Shown here one piece after another: positions 8,507-16,968 of a stretch of 64,000 nucleotides of DNA. The stretch comes from Sungkyunkwania multivorans (GTDB lineage Bacteria; Bacteroidota; Bacteroidia; Flavobacteriales; Flavobacteriaceae). The translations under genes and the position numbers were made by a program. Each line of letters starts with the position of its first letter. The stretch's first letter is position 1. The DNA lies in contig NZ_JBHTJH010000002.1 in assembly GCF_042675645.1 (NCBI RefSeq), positions 59,882 to 123,881 of the forward strand. Direction: 5' to 3'. The notes under the pieces were generated by a model. The model was not told the origin of the DNA, did not search any database, and saw only the letters and a list, made by a program, of their open reading frames with translations.

Positions 8507-8968
8507 TCACAACTTTATGGCGGTGCTATGTTTGACCTCGTTGATCATAAAGGTGCTGTGTGTGCTTCCTATATGTTGCAGTACCGTGATCTTATTCACC
8601 ATAAATTCGCGGTACGCATCCATGTCTTTGACCAATACCTTAAGAATATAATCGTAATCACCACTTACATGATAACACTCCAAGACTTCGGATAGTTTCA
8701 CCACCTCTTTTTCAAACTTTGTCAGGTAATCTTTGGAGTGCTGTATCAATTTTATATGACAAAATACTACAAAGGCACGATGCACGGCATGTTTGTTCAA
8801 TTGTGCCTTATAAGCAGAAATAATACTGGCGCGTTCAAGTTTCTTAATTCGCTCATAAACAGCTGTAACGGAAAGGTCAAGAAGAAGGGATAGCTCCTTA
8901 TTCGTTCTTTTACAATCCTCTTGTAAAAAATTGAGCAGTTTTCTATCTATGGTATCCAATTGCATCAT
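8507..8968 (-). CDS. Lrp/AsnC-family transcriptional regulator
   Basis: This 153-residue protein has the N-terminal helix-turn-helix of Lrp/AsnC regulators (LDTIDRKLLNFLQEDC then ELSLLLDLSVTAVYERIKKLE) and a C-terminal RAM ligand-binding domain (YHVSGDYDYILKVLVKD). Such proteins sense amino acids and control adjacent metabolic genes. It is divergent from the methionine gamma-lyase-type gene with 159 bp between starts, which makes that gene and the antiporter behind it the likely targets, with methionine or another sulfur amino acid the likely effector. The target assignment is inference from position. Confidence 0.93.
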   Translation of the reverse strand: MMQLDTIDRKLLNFLQEDCKRTNKELSLLLDLSVTAVYERIKKLERASIISAYKAQLNKHAVHRAFVVFCHIKLIQHSKDYLTKFEKEVVKLSEVLECYHVSGDYDYILKVLVKDMDAYREFMVNKITVLQHIGSTHSTFMINEVKHSTAIKL

Positions 8969-9127
8969 GAAAATTTTTCGTTGCGTTCATCAATACGACA
9001 GTAAATTATGAATAATAAACTTTAAAAGTACTTATTTTTAGTTTATAGTTCTATAATTGACTAATATCATTGACAATATTTCTTCAATATCGTTACTTTA
9101 CTTGAATAGATTCAGTAAAACGCAAAC
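8969..9127. promoter_or_regulatory. Divergent regulatory region between lrp-like and PLP-lyase genes
   Basis: This 159-bp AT-rich stretch separates two divergent starts and should carry both promoters and the Lrp operator. I see A/T tracts and TTACTTTAC at about 9098-9106, but no exact TAnnTTTG box and no long perfect palindrome. Confidence 0.45.
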
Positions 9128-10345
9128 ATGATGAAAGCATTCAAGCCAGCAAATAAGATTCAAGACCTCCAATACTTTGGAGAGTTTGGGGGAGTCAATC
9201 CTTCTATTTCAGATTCCTCTACCTACACCTTCCTATCTGCCAAAACCATGTTTGATACCTTCGAGGGAAATGCCGATGGTTGCTACCTCTATTCCCGTCA
9301 TAGCTCGCCGTCAAACCTGTATTTAGGCGAAGCATTGGCTGCTATGGAAGGCACCGAGACCGCCAATGTAACGGCCTCTGGGATGGGAGCCATCACAGCT
9401 GTACTGCTTCAGTTGTGCAAGGCTGGCGATCATGTGGTGAGTAGTCGAACCATTTACGGTGGAACCTACGCTTTCTTAAAGAATTTTGCACCAAGATTGG
9501 ATATCAAGACGTCGTTTGTTGACATCACCGATCTAAAAAAGGTTGAAAAAGCGATCACCAAAAAAACAAAAGTACTTTATTGCGAATCTGTGAGCAATCC
9601 CTTATTGGAAGTTGCAGACATCAAGGCATTGGCCAAATTGGCCAAGAAGCACGATCTTCACCTGGTTGTAGACAATACCTTTTCGCCATTATCAATTTCA
9701 CCAGCAAAGTTAGGTGCCGATGTGGTGATCCATAGCCTCACTAAATTTATCAATGGGAGTAGTGACACCGTTGGCGGCGTGGTCTGTGGAACACAAGAAT
9801 TCATCAACACCTTGCGAAATGTGAACGATGGTGCTTGTATGCTCTTCGGCAGCACGATGGACAGCCTTCGAGCCGCTTCGATATTGAAAAATATGCGAAC
9901 ATTGCATATACGCATGAAGCAACACAGTCATAATGCGATGTTCTTGGCAGAGAAATTTGAAAAAGATGGCCTTAGAACCGTGTATCCGGGATTAAGATCG
10001 CATCCTAGCCATATGGTGTTTAAAAAAATGATGAATAAGGAGTATGGGTATGGCGGCATGTTGACCATCGATGTTGGCTCGTTAGAAAAGGCCAATGATC
10101 TCATGGAACATATGCAACATGCTAATCTTGGGTATCTTGCCGTAAGTCTCGGTTTCTACAAAACGCTGTTCAGCGCACCAGGCACTTCGACCTCTTCTGA
10201 AATTCCAGAAAAGGAGCAAGAAGCAATGGGCCTAAGCGACGGATTGATCCGATTTTCCATTGGCTTGGACAATGATATCGAACGTACCTATCGGATGATG
10301 AAAAAATGCATGATCCAGTTAGGAATTCTGAAGGATAAGGCCTAG
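9128..10345 (+). CDS. Cys/Met-metabolism PLP enzyme, probable methionine gamma-lyase
   Basis: This 405-residue enzyme belongs to the Cys/Met metabolism PLP family. The phosphate-binding YSRHSSPS stretch is at residues 55-62, the strand ending in VVDNTF carries the Asp that pairs with the pyridine nitrogen, and Lys206 in HSLTKFINGSSD should bind PLP. The strongest recalled resemblance is to Bacteroidota proteins annotated as methionine gamma-lyase, which split methionine into methanethiol, 2-oxobutanoate and ammonia. Cystathionine gamma-synthase or lyase activity is possible. The Lrp-type neighbour and the downstream NhaC favour an amino-acid catabolic role. Confidence 0.88.
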   Translation: MMKAFKPANKIQDLQYFGEFGGVNPSISDSSTYTFLSAKTMFDTFEGNADGCYLYSRHSSPSNLYLGEALAAMEGTETANVTASGMGAITAVLLQLCKAGDHVVSSRTIYGGTYAFLKNFAPRLDIKTSFVDITDLKKVEKAITKKTKVLYCESVSNPLLEVADIKALAKLAKKHDLHLVVDNTFSPLSISPAKLGADVVIHSLTKFINGSSDTVGGVVCGTQEFINTLRNVNDGACMLFGSTMDSLRAASILKNMRTLHIRMKQHSHNAMFLAEKFEKDGLRTVYPGLRSHPSHMVFKKMMNKEYGYGGMLTIDVGSLEKANDLMEHMQHANLGYLAVSLGFYKTLFSAPGTSTSSEIPEKEQEAMGLSDGLIRFSIGLDNDIERTYRMMKKCMIQLGILKDKA

Positions 10346-10410
10346 TGGTTCTATTTGCATAGCTCTCTACAAAATCGTAACATTACGGTTCAAAAACTAA
10401 CTAGCATTTC

Positions 10411-11907
10411 ATGGAGAGCCAAGACATCAAACCAAGATCACCCCAAGATGAACATATCGTAGAAAATGTAGAATTGAATATTTGGGAGGCCTTGATTCCA
10501 GTTTTTGCCTTGGTAGCAATGCTTTTCTATAATGTGTTCTTCGTTTATGGCGATGATGCACTAAGCGGGAGTAATCAATTCATACTGCTCTTAGGGGCCG
10601 CGGTTGCCGCTATAGTTGGATTCTTCAATAAGGTCTCCTATAAGCAAATGTTGGAAGAAGTGGCTGAAAATGTAAAATCGACCACAGGAGCCTTGTTGAT
10701 CTTACTGATGGTAGGGGCATTGGCCGGCACTTGGCTTATAAGCGGAATTATCCCGACGATGATCTACTATGGTCTTCAAATTTTAAACCCAACGATCTTT
10801 TTGGCGGCATGCGTGATCATCTGTGCTATTATCTCCGTGGCTACAGGAAGCAGTTGGACAACCTCGGCTACCGTCGGAATTGCACTTATCGGTATCGGGG
10901 AGACCCTTGGTATTTCATTGGGAATGACCGCGGGCGCCGTTTTATCGGGAGCCTATTTTGGAGATAAAATGTCACCGTTAAGCGATACGACAAATCTGGC
11001 TCCTGCCATGGCTGGTGGCGAACTCTTTTCCCACATTCGATATATGACTTTGACGACAGTCCCGACAATTACGGTGACCCTTATCGCTTTTATCATCATC
11101 GGTTTAAACATAGACACTACAGGTTCACCTGATATTTCAGATAAACTTTCGGCTATCGGCGGAGCTTTTAATATTAGCCCTTGGTTATTTATAGTTCCTG
11201 CAATAGTCATCTTATTGATAATAAAAAAGACTCCTCCGTTGATTGCGCTATTGGCAGGAACTCTTCTCGGTGCTGTTGCCGCGATAATTGCCCAACCAGA
11301 AATCGTCGCATCGGTGGCCGGGTCTGACAAATTGACTTTTGAAACGGCTTATAAAGGAGTAATGAACGCTATAACGGTGGATACTTCTGTTGAGACATCA
11401 AGCGAGGAACTCAACGATCTATTTTCGGCTGGCGGAATGAGCGGAATGCTCGGGACCATTTGGTTGATCGTATGCGCTATGGTGTTTGGAGGGGTGATGG
11501 ATGCTATAGGTGCGCTTTCACGAATCAGCAAGGCCCTGTTAAGTCTTGCAACCTCGACCTTTGGTCTTTTTGCCAGTACGGTAGCAAGCTGCTTAGCTTT
11601 GAACGTCACGGCCTCTGATCAATATTTGGCCTTGGTAGTACCTGGAAAGATGTTTAGCAAAGCGTATAGAGATAGAGGTTTGGCGCCAGAGAACCTTAGC
11701 AGAACGCTCGAGGATTCTGGTACAGTTACCTCGGTCTTGATTCCTTGGAACACTTGCGGCGCCTATCAAAGTGGCGTTTTAGGTGTTCCGGTCGCCGATT
11801 ATTTCTTTTACGCAATCTTCAACTGGCTAAGTCCATTCACGACTTTATTGTTTGCCGCTTTCAGTATCAAAATAAAACAATTGACCACCACTCAAAAAGC
11901 TGTTTAA
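10411..11907 (+). CDS. NhaC-family Na+/H+ antiporter
   Basis: The 498-residue protein has about 11-12 membrane helices and the marks of the NhaC family: ISVATGSSWTTSATVG, GAYFGDKMSPLSDTTNLA and a late DQYLALVVPGKMF. Some NhaC-family members exchange amino-acid-derived solutes rather than only Na+ and H+. It starts 66 bp after the PLP-lyase gene on the same strand, probably in one transcript ending at the hairpin at 11930-11966. Co-location suggests uptake or efflux linked to methionine breakdown, which is inference. Confidence 0.93.
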   Translation: MESQDIKPRSPQDEHIVENVELNIWEALIPVFALVAMLFYNVFFVYGDDALSGSNQFILLLGAAVAAIVGFFNKVSYKQMLEEVAENVKSTTGALLILLMVGALAGTWLISGIIPTMIYYGLQILNPTIFLAACVIICAIISVATGSSWTTSATVGIALIGIGETLGISLGMTAGAVLSGAYFGDKMSPLSDTTNLAPAMAGGELFSHIRYMTLTTVPTITVTLIAFIIIGLNIDTTGSPDISDKLSAIGGAFNISPWLFIVPAIVILLIIKKTPPLIALLAGTLLGAVAAIIAQPEIVASVAGSDKLTFETAYKGVMNAITVDTSVETSSEELNDLFSAGGMSGMLGTIWLIVCAMVFGGVMDAIGALSRISKALLSLATSTFGLFASTVASCLALNVTASDQYLALVVPGKMFSKAYRDRGLAPENLSRTLEDSGTVTSVLIPWNTCGAYQSGVLGVPVADYFFYAIFNWLSPFTTLLFAAFSIKIKQLTTTQKAV

Positions 11908-11929
11908 GAATCCGGAAGAATACTATAAT

Positions 11930-11966
11930 AAAGACCTCACAGATTTTTGAAACCTGTGAGGTCTTT
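11930..11966 (+). terminator. Intrinsic terminator after nhaC
   Basis: A perfect 13-bp stem (AAAGACCTCACAG 11930-11942 with CTGTGAGGTCTTT 11954-11966) and an 11-base loop follow the antiporter stop. The T run is short and lies in the stem, so it may act in both directions. Confidence 0.7.
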
Positions 11967-12037
11967 ACTAATTGGCATTGTTTATATCTCCATAAACAAT
12001 TAAAATATCACCCCTCTTTTTCTTCGTTAATATACCG

Positions 12038-12045
12038 TAGTTTTG
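12038..12045 (+). promoter_or_regulatory. -7 box TAGTTTTG ahead of the peroxiredoxin
   Basis: TAGTTTTG matches TAnnTTTG and lies about 40 bp before the peroxiredoxin start, giving a leader of roughly 35 bases. The -33 element is not clear. Confidence 0.55.
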
Positions 12046-12085
12046 CATCCGTAAAATAGCATTCAATAATTTAAAAAATAGAAAC

Positions 12086-12724
12086 ATGACATTAGTAGGT
12101 AAGAAATTCCCCAGTTTAGACGTCAACGCGATGAACGAAATGGGAGACACTTTTAAGATCAACGTTTTAGAAGAGGCTGTGAATAACAATAAAAAAGTGC
12201 TGCTTTTCTGGTACCCAAAAGACTTCACTTTTGTTTGCCCAACAGAATTGCACGCTTTTCAAGCTGCCTTGGGCGAATTTGAAAATAGAAATACCGTAGT
12301 TATCGGTGCTTCTTGCGATACTGCCGAAGTACACTTTGCGTGGTTGAATACTGCTAAGGACAATGGCGGTATCGAAGGCGTTACCTATCCATTATTGGCG
12401 GATAGCAACCGTAATCTTTCAAGCATCTTGGGTATTTTGGACATCACCAATGAAGTGTATGACGAGGCTACGGATTCTGTGCAGGTCGAAGGTGATAACG
12501 TAACCTACAGAGCTACCTATTTGATCGATGAGGAAGGAACTGTTTTCCATGAAGGGATCAATCACATGCCAGTTGGTAGAAATGTAAACGAATATATTCG
12601 ATTGATCGATGCCTACACACATGTTCAAGAAAAAGGTGAGGTATGCCCAGCAAACTGGGAAGAAGGAAAAGAAGCGATGAATGCCAACAGGGATGGTGTC
12701 GCTGCTTACTTAGCCTCTAATTAA
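12086..12724 (+). CDS. 2-Cys peroxiredoxin (AhpC/Prx type)
   Basis: This 212-residue thiol peroxidase reduces hydrogen peroxide and alkyl hydroperoxides. The peroxidatic cysteine is Cys51 in FTFVCPTE, and the resolving cysteine is Cys187 in GEVCPANW near the C-terminus, which defines a typical 2-Cys enzyme. No AhpF is next to it. A thioredoxin-fold gene follows 140 bp downstream and TrxB lies at 35-36 kb, so the thioredoxin system is the likely reductant. Confidence 0.95.
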   Translation: MTLVGKKFPSLDVNAMNEMGDTFKINVLEEAVNNNKKVLLFWYPKDFTFVCPTELHAFQAALGEFENRNTVVIGASCDTAEVHFAWLNTAKDNGGIEGVTYPLLADSNRNLSSILGILDITNEVYDEATDSVQVEGDNVTYRATYLIDEEGTVFHEGINHMPVGRNVNEYIRLIDAYTHVQEKGEVCPANWEEGKEAMNANRDGVAAYLASN

Positions 12725-12733
12725 TAATAACAC

Positions 12734-12847
12734 TGTCACTTCGAATGCGCCCTGTACCGTGATGTATCGAGAATAAGCAACTTCTCGATACCCGTCCGAA
12801 CGGCACGGGCGGGCAATTTCGATAAATCGAAATCACTCGAAGTGACA
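12734..12847. repeat. Dispersed palindromic intergenic repeat, copy A
   Basis: A perfect 11-bp inverted repeat, TGTCACTTCGA at 12734-12744 and TCGAAGTGACA at 12837-12847, bounds the element. Inside lies a core at 12788-12818 (ATACCCGTCCGAACGG followed by ACGGGCGGGCAATT) that recurs almost unchanged at 22362-22392, and CCCG/CGGG parts of the core can pair. It fills most of the gap between the peroxiredoxin and thioredoxin genes. It encodes nothing and looks like a REP/MITE-type element. Confidence 0.75.
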
Positions 12848-12864
12848 ACTCTAATTAAACGACT

Positions 12865-13179
12865 ATGATTCAAGAACTTTCAGCAGATAATCTCAAGGAA
12901 ATAGTTGCCAACAACGAAAAGGTCGTCGTTCAATATTCGGCCTCCTGGTGTGGTAATTGTCGCATTATGAAACCAAAGTTCAAAAAGCTTGCCACCGAAC
13001 ACGAGGATGCCACCTTTATCATCGTTGATGCTGAGAAATTCCCTGAGTCTAGAAAATTGGCAACAGTAGACAATCTACCAACATTTGCCACCTTTAATGA
13101 TGGTGCATTTGTAAATCAAGTACAGACGAACAAGTTTGACGTTCTAAAGGAATTAGTAGATGAAGTTGCCAGTAATTAA
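12865..13179 (+). CDS. Thioredoxin-fold protein with CGNC active site
   Basis: The 104-residue protein has a single thioredoxin fold with active site SWCGNC (Cys29 and Cys32), the buried DAEKFPESRKLATVDNLPTF region, and the cis-Pro in LPT. It is cytosolic because no signal peptide is present. CGNC replaces the usual CGPC, which should shift its redox potential. Placed between a 2-Cys Prx and Tpx, it is a good candidate reductant for both. Its 3' end overlaps the DUF6952 gene by 20 bases. Confidence 0.9.
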   Translation: MIQELSADNLKEIVANNEKVVVQYSASWCGNCRIMKPKFKKLATEHEDATFIIVDAEKFPESRKLATVDNLPTFATFNDGAFVNQVQTNKFDVLKELVDEVASN

Positions 13180-13417
13180 ACATCTCACCTCCTTCATTGA
13201 AGAAAACGATGAGGATTTTGTCATAGAGACGATCGAAACCTTGGAAGCCCTCACAGAAGTCCCTTCGCTCAAAGACGAAGAGCTCGATGTGATCGGAGAA
13301 CTTATCAGCAATATGTATGGTGCGCTTGAAGTTCAGAAAATGATCAAGGATGGCACAGAAAAGAAAGAAGCGCTTAATGCCTTTATGCAACGCGTCCTTG
13401 GCGCGATCGATCAGTGA
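13160..13417 (+). CDS. DUF6952 family protein
   Basis: This 85-residue acidic helical protein begins MKLPVIKHLTSFIEEND and contains TLEALTEVPSLKDEELD and a NMYGALEV helix. I recall this as the DUF6952 family, found beside the thioredoxin gene in Flavobacteriia. It overlaps the thioredoxin gene, so the two are translationally linked. The function is unknown; a partner of the thioredoxin is a reasonable guess. Confidence 0.8.
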   Translation: MKLPVIKHLTSFIEENDEDFVIETIETLEALTEVPSLKDEELDVIGELISNMYGALEVQKMIKDGTEKKEALNAFMQRVLGAIDQ

Positions 13418-13441
13418 CATCAGAACAAATATTAAATAGGG

Positions 13442-13472
13442 GATCCCTGCCTTATGGTTAGGGATCTTTTTT
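13442..13472 (+). terminator. Intrinsic terminator after the Trx-DUF6952 pair
   Basis: GATCCCT (13442-13448) pairs with AGGGATC (13460-13466) and is followed by TTTTTTG. It separates the Trx-DUF6952 unit from tpx. Confidence 0.8.
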
Positions 13473-13546
13473 GTTTCATACCTGTGTCTCAAACTAAAAG
13501 AATATTCCTATTTTTATCGTCGAAGCAATAATCTTAAATAGAAAAA

Positions 13547-14053
13547 ATGGCTACCGTAACGCTGAAAGGAAACACGTTGACCACTGTAGGAGAACTTCCT
13601 AAAGTTGGTTCTCAAGCACCCAATTTTAAATTGACACTAAATGATCTTTCTACGATTTCTTTGGGAGATTTTAAAGGATCAAAATTAGTGCTGAATATCT
13701 TTCCGAGTATCGATACCGGTACTTGTGCCGCCTCGGTACGGCAGTTCAATGAGGAGGCGAGCGAATTAGAGAACGCAAAAGTACTTTGCATCTCTAGAGA
13801 TCTTCCTTTTGCCCAAGCGCGATTTTGTGCGGCCGAAGGTCTGGAGGATGTGATCAATCTTTCAGATTACAAGAATCACCAATTTGGCAAAGATTACGGT
13901 GTCGAATTCACTGATGGACCATTGGAAGGACTCTTATCGAGATCAGTGGTCGTATTGGACGAGTCAGGTGTTGTGCGCTATACAGAACAAGTGAGCGAAA
14001 CCACAGATGAGCCCAATTACAAAGCTGCTTTAGAAGCATTGATGGATGATTAA
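13547..14053 (+). CDS. tpx: Thiol peroxidase
   Basis: This 168-residue atypical 2-Cys peroxiredoxin is of the Tpx class. The peroxidatic Cys60 is in PSIDTGTCA and the resolving Cys94 in ARFCAAEGL, the same spacing as E. coli Tpx. It removes hydroperoxides using thioredoxin. Its stop overlaps the start of the diacylglycerol kinase gene by 8 bases, so translation is probably coupled. Confidence 0.96.
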   Translation: MATVTLKGNTLTTVGELPKVGSQAPNFKLTLNDLSTISLGDFKGSKLVLNIFPSIDTGTCAASVRQFNEEASELENAKVLCISRDLPFAQARFCAAEGLEDVINLSDYKNHQFGKDYGVEFTDGPLEGLLSRSVVVLDESGVVRYTEQVSETTDEPNYKAALEALMDD

Positions 14054-14405
14054 ATTTATTGTTGGGCGCATCAGAAGTATCGGCTACGCCTTTAAAGGTG
14101 TATGGCTTCTAATTACCACAGAGGCAAGCATTAAAGTTCAGTTTGTCATAGGTATCGTAATGACCATCGCAGGTTTCTACTTCCAGATATCTACTACAGA
14201 ATGGTGTATTCAGATCGGTACGATCGCGCTCATCATGAGTGTTGAGGGTTTGAATACCGCCATCGAGGAAATGGCCGATTTTATTCATCCAGACCATCAT
14301 CATCGAATCGGCTTTATCAAAGATATTGCCGCTGGAGCAGTCTTCATTACTGCCATTGCGGCTGTAGCGATCGGTCTTATCATATATTTACCCAAGATCT
14401 TGTAG
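14046..14405 (+). CDS. dgkA: Diacylglycerol kinase family protein
   Basis: The 119-residue integral membrane protein has three helices and the DgkA motif VEGLNTAIEEMADFI, whose Glu and Asn residues bind MgATP. It phosphorylates diacylglycerol or undecaprenol, recycling lipids released during envelope synthesis. The N-terminal amphipathic part RIRSIGYAFKGVWLLITTEAS is also typical. It is coupled to tpx and lies 63 bp before ftsK. Confidence 0.95.
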   Translation: MIKFIVGRIRSIGYAFKGVWLLITTEASIKVQFVIGIVMTIAGFYFQISTTEWCIQIGTIALIMSVEGLNTAIEEMADFIHPDHHHRIGFIKDIAAGAVFITAIAAVAIGLIIYLPKIL

Positions 14406-14468
14406 AAAATAATAAGAATACAGAAACGTTAGTTATTTGTATTTTTGTTTTTGAACCTAACCCAACGC

Positions 14469-16946
14469 ATGGCAAAAAAAAGAACGTCAACAAAGAAGCA
14501 ACCAGCCACGAGCAAACCGAGGAAAAAACGCAGTTACAAGCTGTCCAGAAGAGCGAATATTATCCTAGGTTCGGCCTTGATGCTCATTTCGATATTGCTG
14601 ATCACTTCTTTTATTTCTTTCTTGTTCAATTGGAGGGAAGATGCCAATGTAGCTGAAAATTTTTTAAACCGTACCGACGAAGCGAAGAACTGGGTGGCCA
14701 TTTTGGGTGCCAGCATCAGTAATTTCTTTATCTTTAAATTTCTAGGAATCGCTTCCTTTATATTTCCCGTTCTCCTTTTTATCACTGGTTTATTCAAGTT
14801 TTTTGCCTTGGAAATGAAAAAACTTTGGAACATTTGGTTTTGGGGGTGTCTCAATGCTATATGGATATCGCTTTTCTTTGGTTTTTTCTTTAAACAAGCA
14901 CCATTGCTGGGCGGAACTACGGGCTATGAGCTCAACGATTTTTTGCGCGACTATATCGGCAACATCGGAATTGCCCTATTGCTGGTGTTTGGACTTGTGT
15001 TCTATTTGGTGATGCGATTTAATGTGACGCCAGAACGATTGGGGATCTTCTTCAAAAAAAAGAAAGAGGAAATCGAACAAGATTTCGCGAATACCAATGA
15101 AAGTACTGCCACTGCCATTCTGAAAACTGACCAAGGTGATTTGGCAACCGCTGATAAGGCATCTTCTGAAAAAAAATCCAGTTTCGAAGTATCGGTCGAG
15201 AACCTTCAACCCACCATTACTAATTATTCGGGCATCGACACAGTGAATGACGCCGATGTATTCAACTCCTTTGAAATAAAGACCCCTACAAAAGAGGAGA
15301 TCATCGAGGAGCCGACCCTTACCAGTACATCTTCAGAAAAGAAGGAAAAAGAAAAAGATGCAGTTGCCATAGAAGTAGAGAAGATCGTAGAAGAGAAAAC
15401 AGTAAAAGGCAATCTCTCGGATAAGCTAGTAGAAGATTTTGGAGAATTCGACCCGACCTTAGAGCTTGGAAATTATACGTTTCCTACCCTAGAGCTGCTA
15501 AAAGACTATGAAGCTGGTTCGAGCATCACCATCAATCAAGAAGAACTAGAAGAAAATAAAAACCGAATTGTTGAGACTCTTGGCAACTATAAGATAGGCA
15601 TCGCACAGATAAAGGCCACCATTGGGCCTACCGTAACTTTGTATGAGATCGTCCCCGAAGCCGGCATCCGTATTTCGAAGATCAAAAATCTCGAAGATGA
15701 TATCGCCTTATCACTCTCTGCTTTGGGTATTAGGATCATTGCCCCCATTCCTGGCAAGGGTACCATTGGGATCGAAGTACCGAATAAGAAACCCGCGATC
15801 GTTTCCATGCGTTCCGTGATCGGGTCACAAAAATTTCAAAAGGCAGAAATGGAGCTTCCATTGGCACTTGGTAAAAACATAAGCAATGAAACTTTTGTGG
15901 TCGATCTGGCAAAGATGCCACACTTGCTAATGGCCGGTGCAACGGGACAAGGTAAATCGGTCGGACTAAATGCCATTCTCACCTCGCTCTTATATAAGAA
16001 GCATCCTGCTGAAGTGAAGTTTGTATTGGTGGACCCCAAGAAGGTAGAACTGACCCTCTTCAACAAAATTGAAAGGCATTATCTAGCGAAACTTCCCGAT
16101 AGTGAGGAAGCGATCATCACCGATAACAACAAGGTCATCAACACGCTAAATTCTTTGTGTATCGAAATGGACAATCGTTACGAGCTGCTCAAAAATGCCA
16201 TGTGCCGTAACATTAAAGAATATAACAAGAAGTTCAAAGCAAGAAAGCTGAATCCAAACGACGGACACAAATTCTTGCCCTATATCGTTTTGGTGGTTGA
16301 TGAGTTTGCCGACCTTATCATGACGGCTGGTAAGGAGGTAGAAACACCCATCGCACGATTGGCGCAGCTGGCAAGAGCGATCGGTATTCATCTGATCATC
16401 GCAACTCAACGCCCATCGGTCAATGTGATCACCGGGATCATCAAGGCCAACTTCCCTGCAAGAGTCGCGTTTAGAGTAACCTCAAAGATCGACTCTCGTA
16501 CCATTTTGGATGGGCCTGGAGCTGACCAGCTTATAGGCCGAGGCGATATGCTATATACCCAAGGAAATGATCTTATTCGCTTGCAATGTGCCTTTGTTGA
16601 TACCCCCGAAGTTGAGAAGATCACAGAATTTATCGGCTCGCAACGAGCCTATCCAGATGCCCATCTTTTACCAGAGTACGTAGGTGAAGATTCTGGCACG
16701 AGTCTTGATATAGACATCAATGATCGAGATGCCCTCTTTAAAGAAGCGGCAGAAGTGATCGTCATAGCGCAGCAGGGCTCGGCCTCTTTGTTACAGCGGA
16801 AGTTGAAATTGGGCTACAATAGAGCGGGAAGGATCATCGATCAATTAGAGGCTGCTGGCGTTGTTGGTCCCTTTGAGGGAAGCAAAGCAAGACAGGTTCT
16901 AGTGCCAGATGTAATGGCGTTAGAGCAATTATTACAGAACGAATAA
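14469..16946 (+). CDS. ftsK: DNA translocase FtsK
   Basis: The 825-residue protein starts best at ATG 14469 (MAKKRTSTKKQ), which begins the usual basic tail; ATG/alternative 14445 adds eight odd residues. Four membrane helices occupy about residues 30-185. A charged linker extends to about residue 325. Then come the alpha/beta motor with Walker A GATGQGKS near residue 490 and Walker B VLVVDEFADL, and a C-terminal gamma winged helix (LLQRKLKLGYNRAGRIIDQLE) that reads polar DNA signals. It pumps chromosome DNA at the division septum toward dif. The linker is short compared with E. coli. Confidence 0.97.
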   Translation: MAKKRTSTKKQPATSKPRKKRSYKLSRRANIILGSALMLISILLITSFISFLFNWREDANVAENFLNRTDEAKNWVAILGASISNFFIFKFLGIASFIFPVLLFITGLFKFFALEMKKLWNIWFWGCLNAIWISLFFGFFFKQAPLLGGTTGYELNDFLRDYIGNIGIALLLVFGLVFYLVMRFNVTPERLGIFFKKKKEEIEQDFANTNESTATAILKTDQGDLATADKASSEKKSSFEVSVENLQPTITNYSGIDTVNDADVFNSFEIKTPTKEEIIEEPTLTSTSSEKKEKEKDAVAIEVEKIVEEKTVKGNLSDKLVEDFGEFDPTLELGNYTFPTLELLKDYEAGSSITINQEELEENKNRIVETLGNYKIGIAQIKATIGPTVTLYEIVPEAGIRISKIKNLEDDIALSLSALGIRIIAPIPGKGTIGIEVPNKKPAIVSMRSVIGSQKFQKAEMELPLALGKNISNETFVVDLAKMPHLLMAGATGQGKSVGLNAILTSLLYKKHPAEVKFVLVDPKKVELTLFNKIERHYLAKLPDSEEAIITDNNKVINTLNSLCIEMDNRYELLKNAMCRNIKEYNKKFKARKLNPNDGHKFLPYIVLVVDEFADLIMTAGKEVETPIARLAQLARAIGIHLIIATQRPSVNVITGIIKANFPARVAFRVTSKIDSRTILDGPGADQLIGRGDMLYTQGNDLIRLQCAFVDTPEVEKITEFIGSQRAYPDAHLLPEYVGEDSGTSLDIDINDRDALFKEAAEVIVIAQQGSASLLQRKLKLGYNRAGRIIDQLEAAGVVGPFEGSKARQVLVPDVMALEQLLQNE

Positions 16947-16968
16947 TAACACTTATAAAATAGACCCC

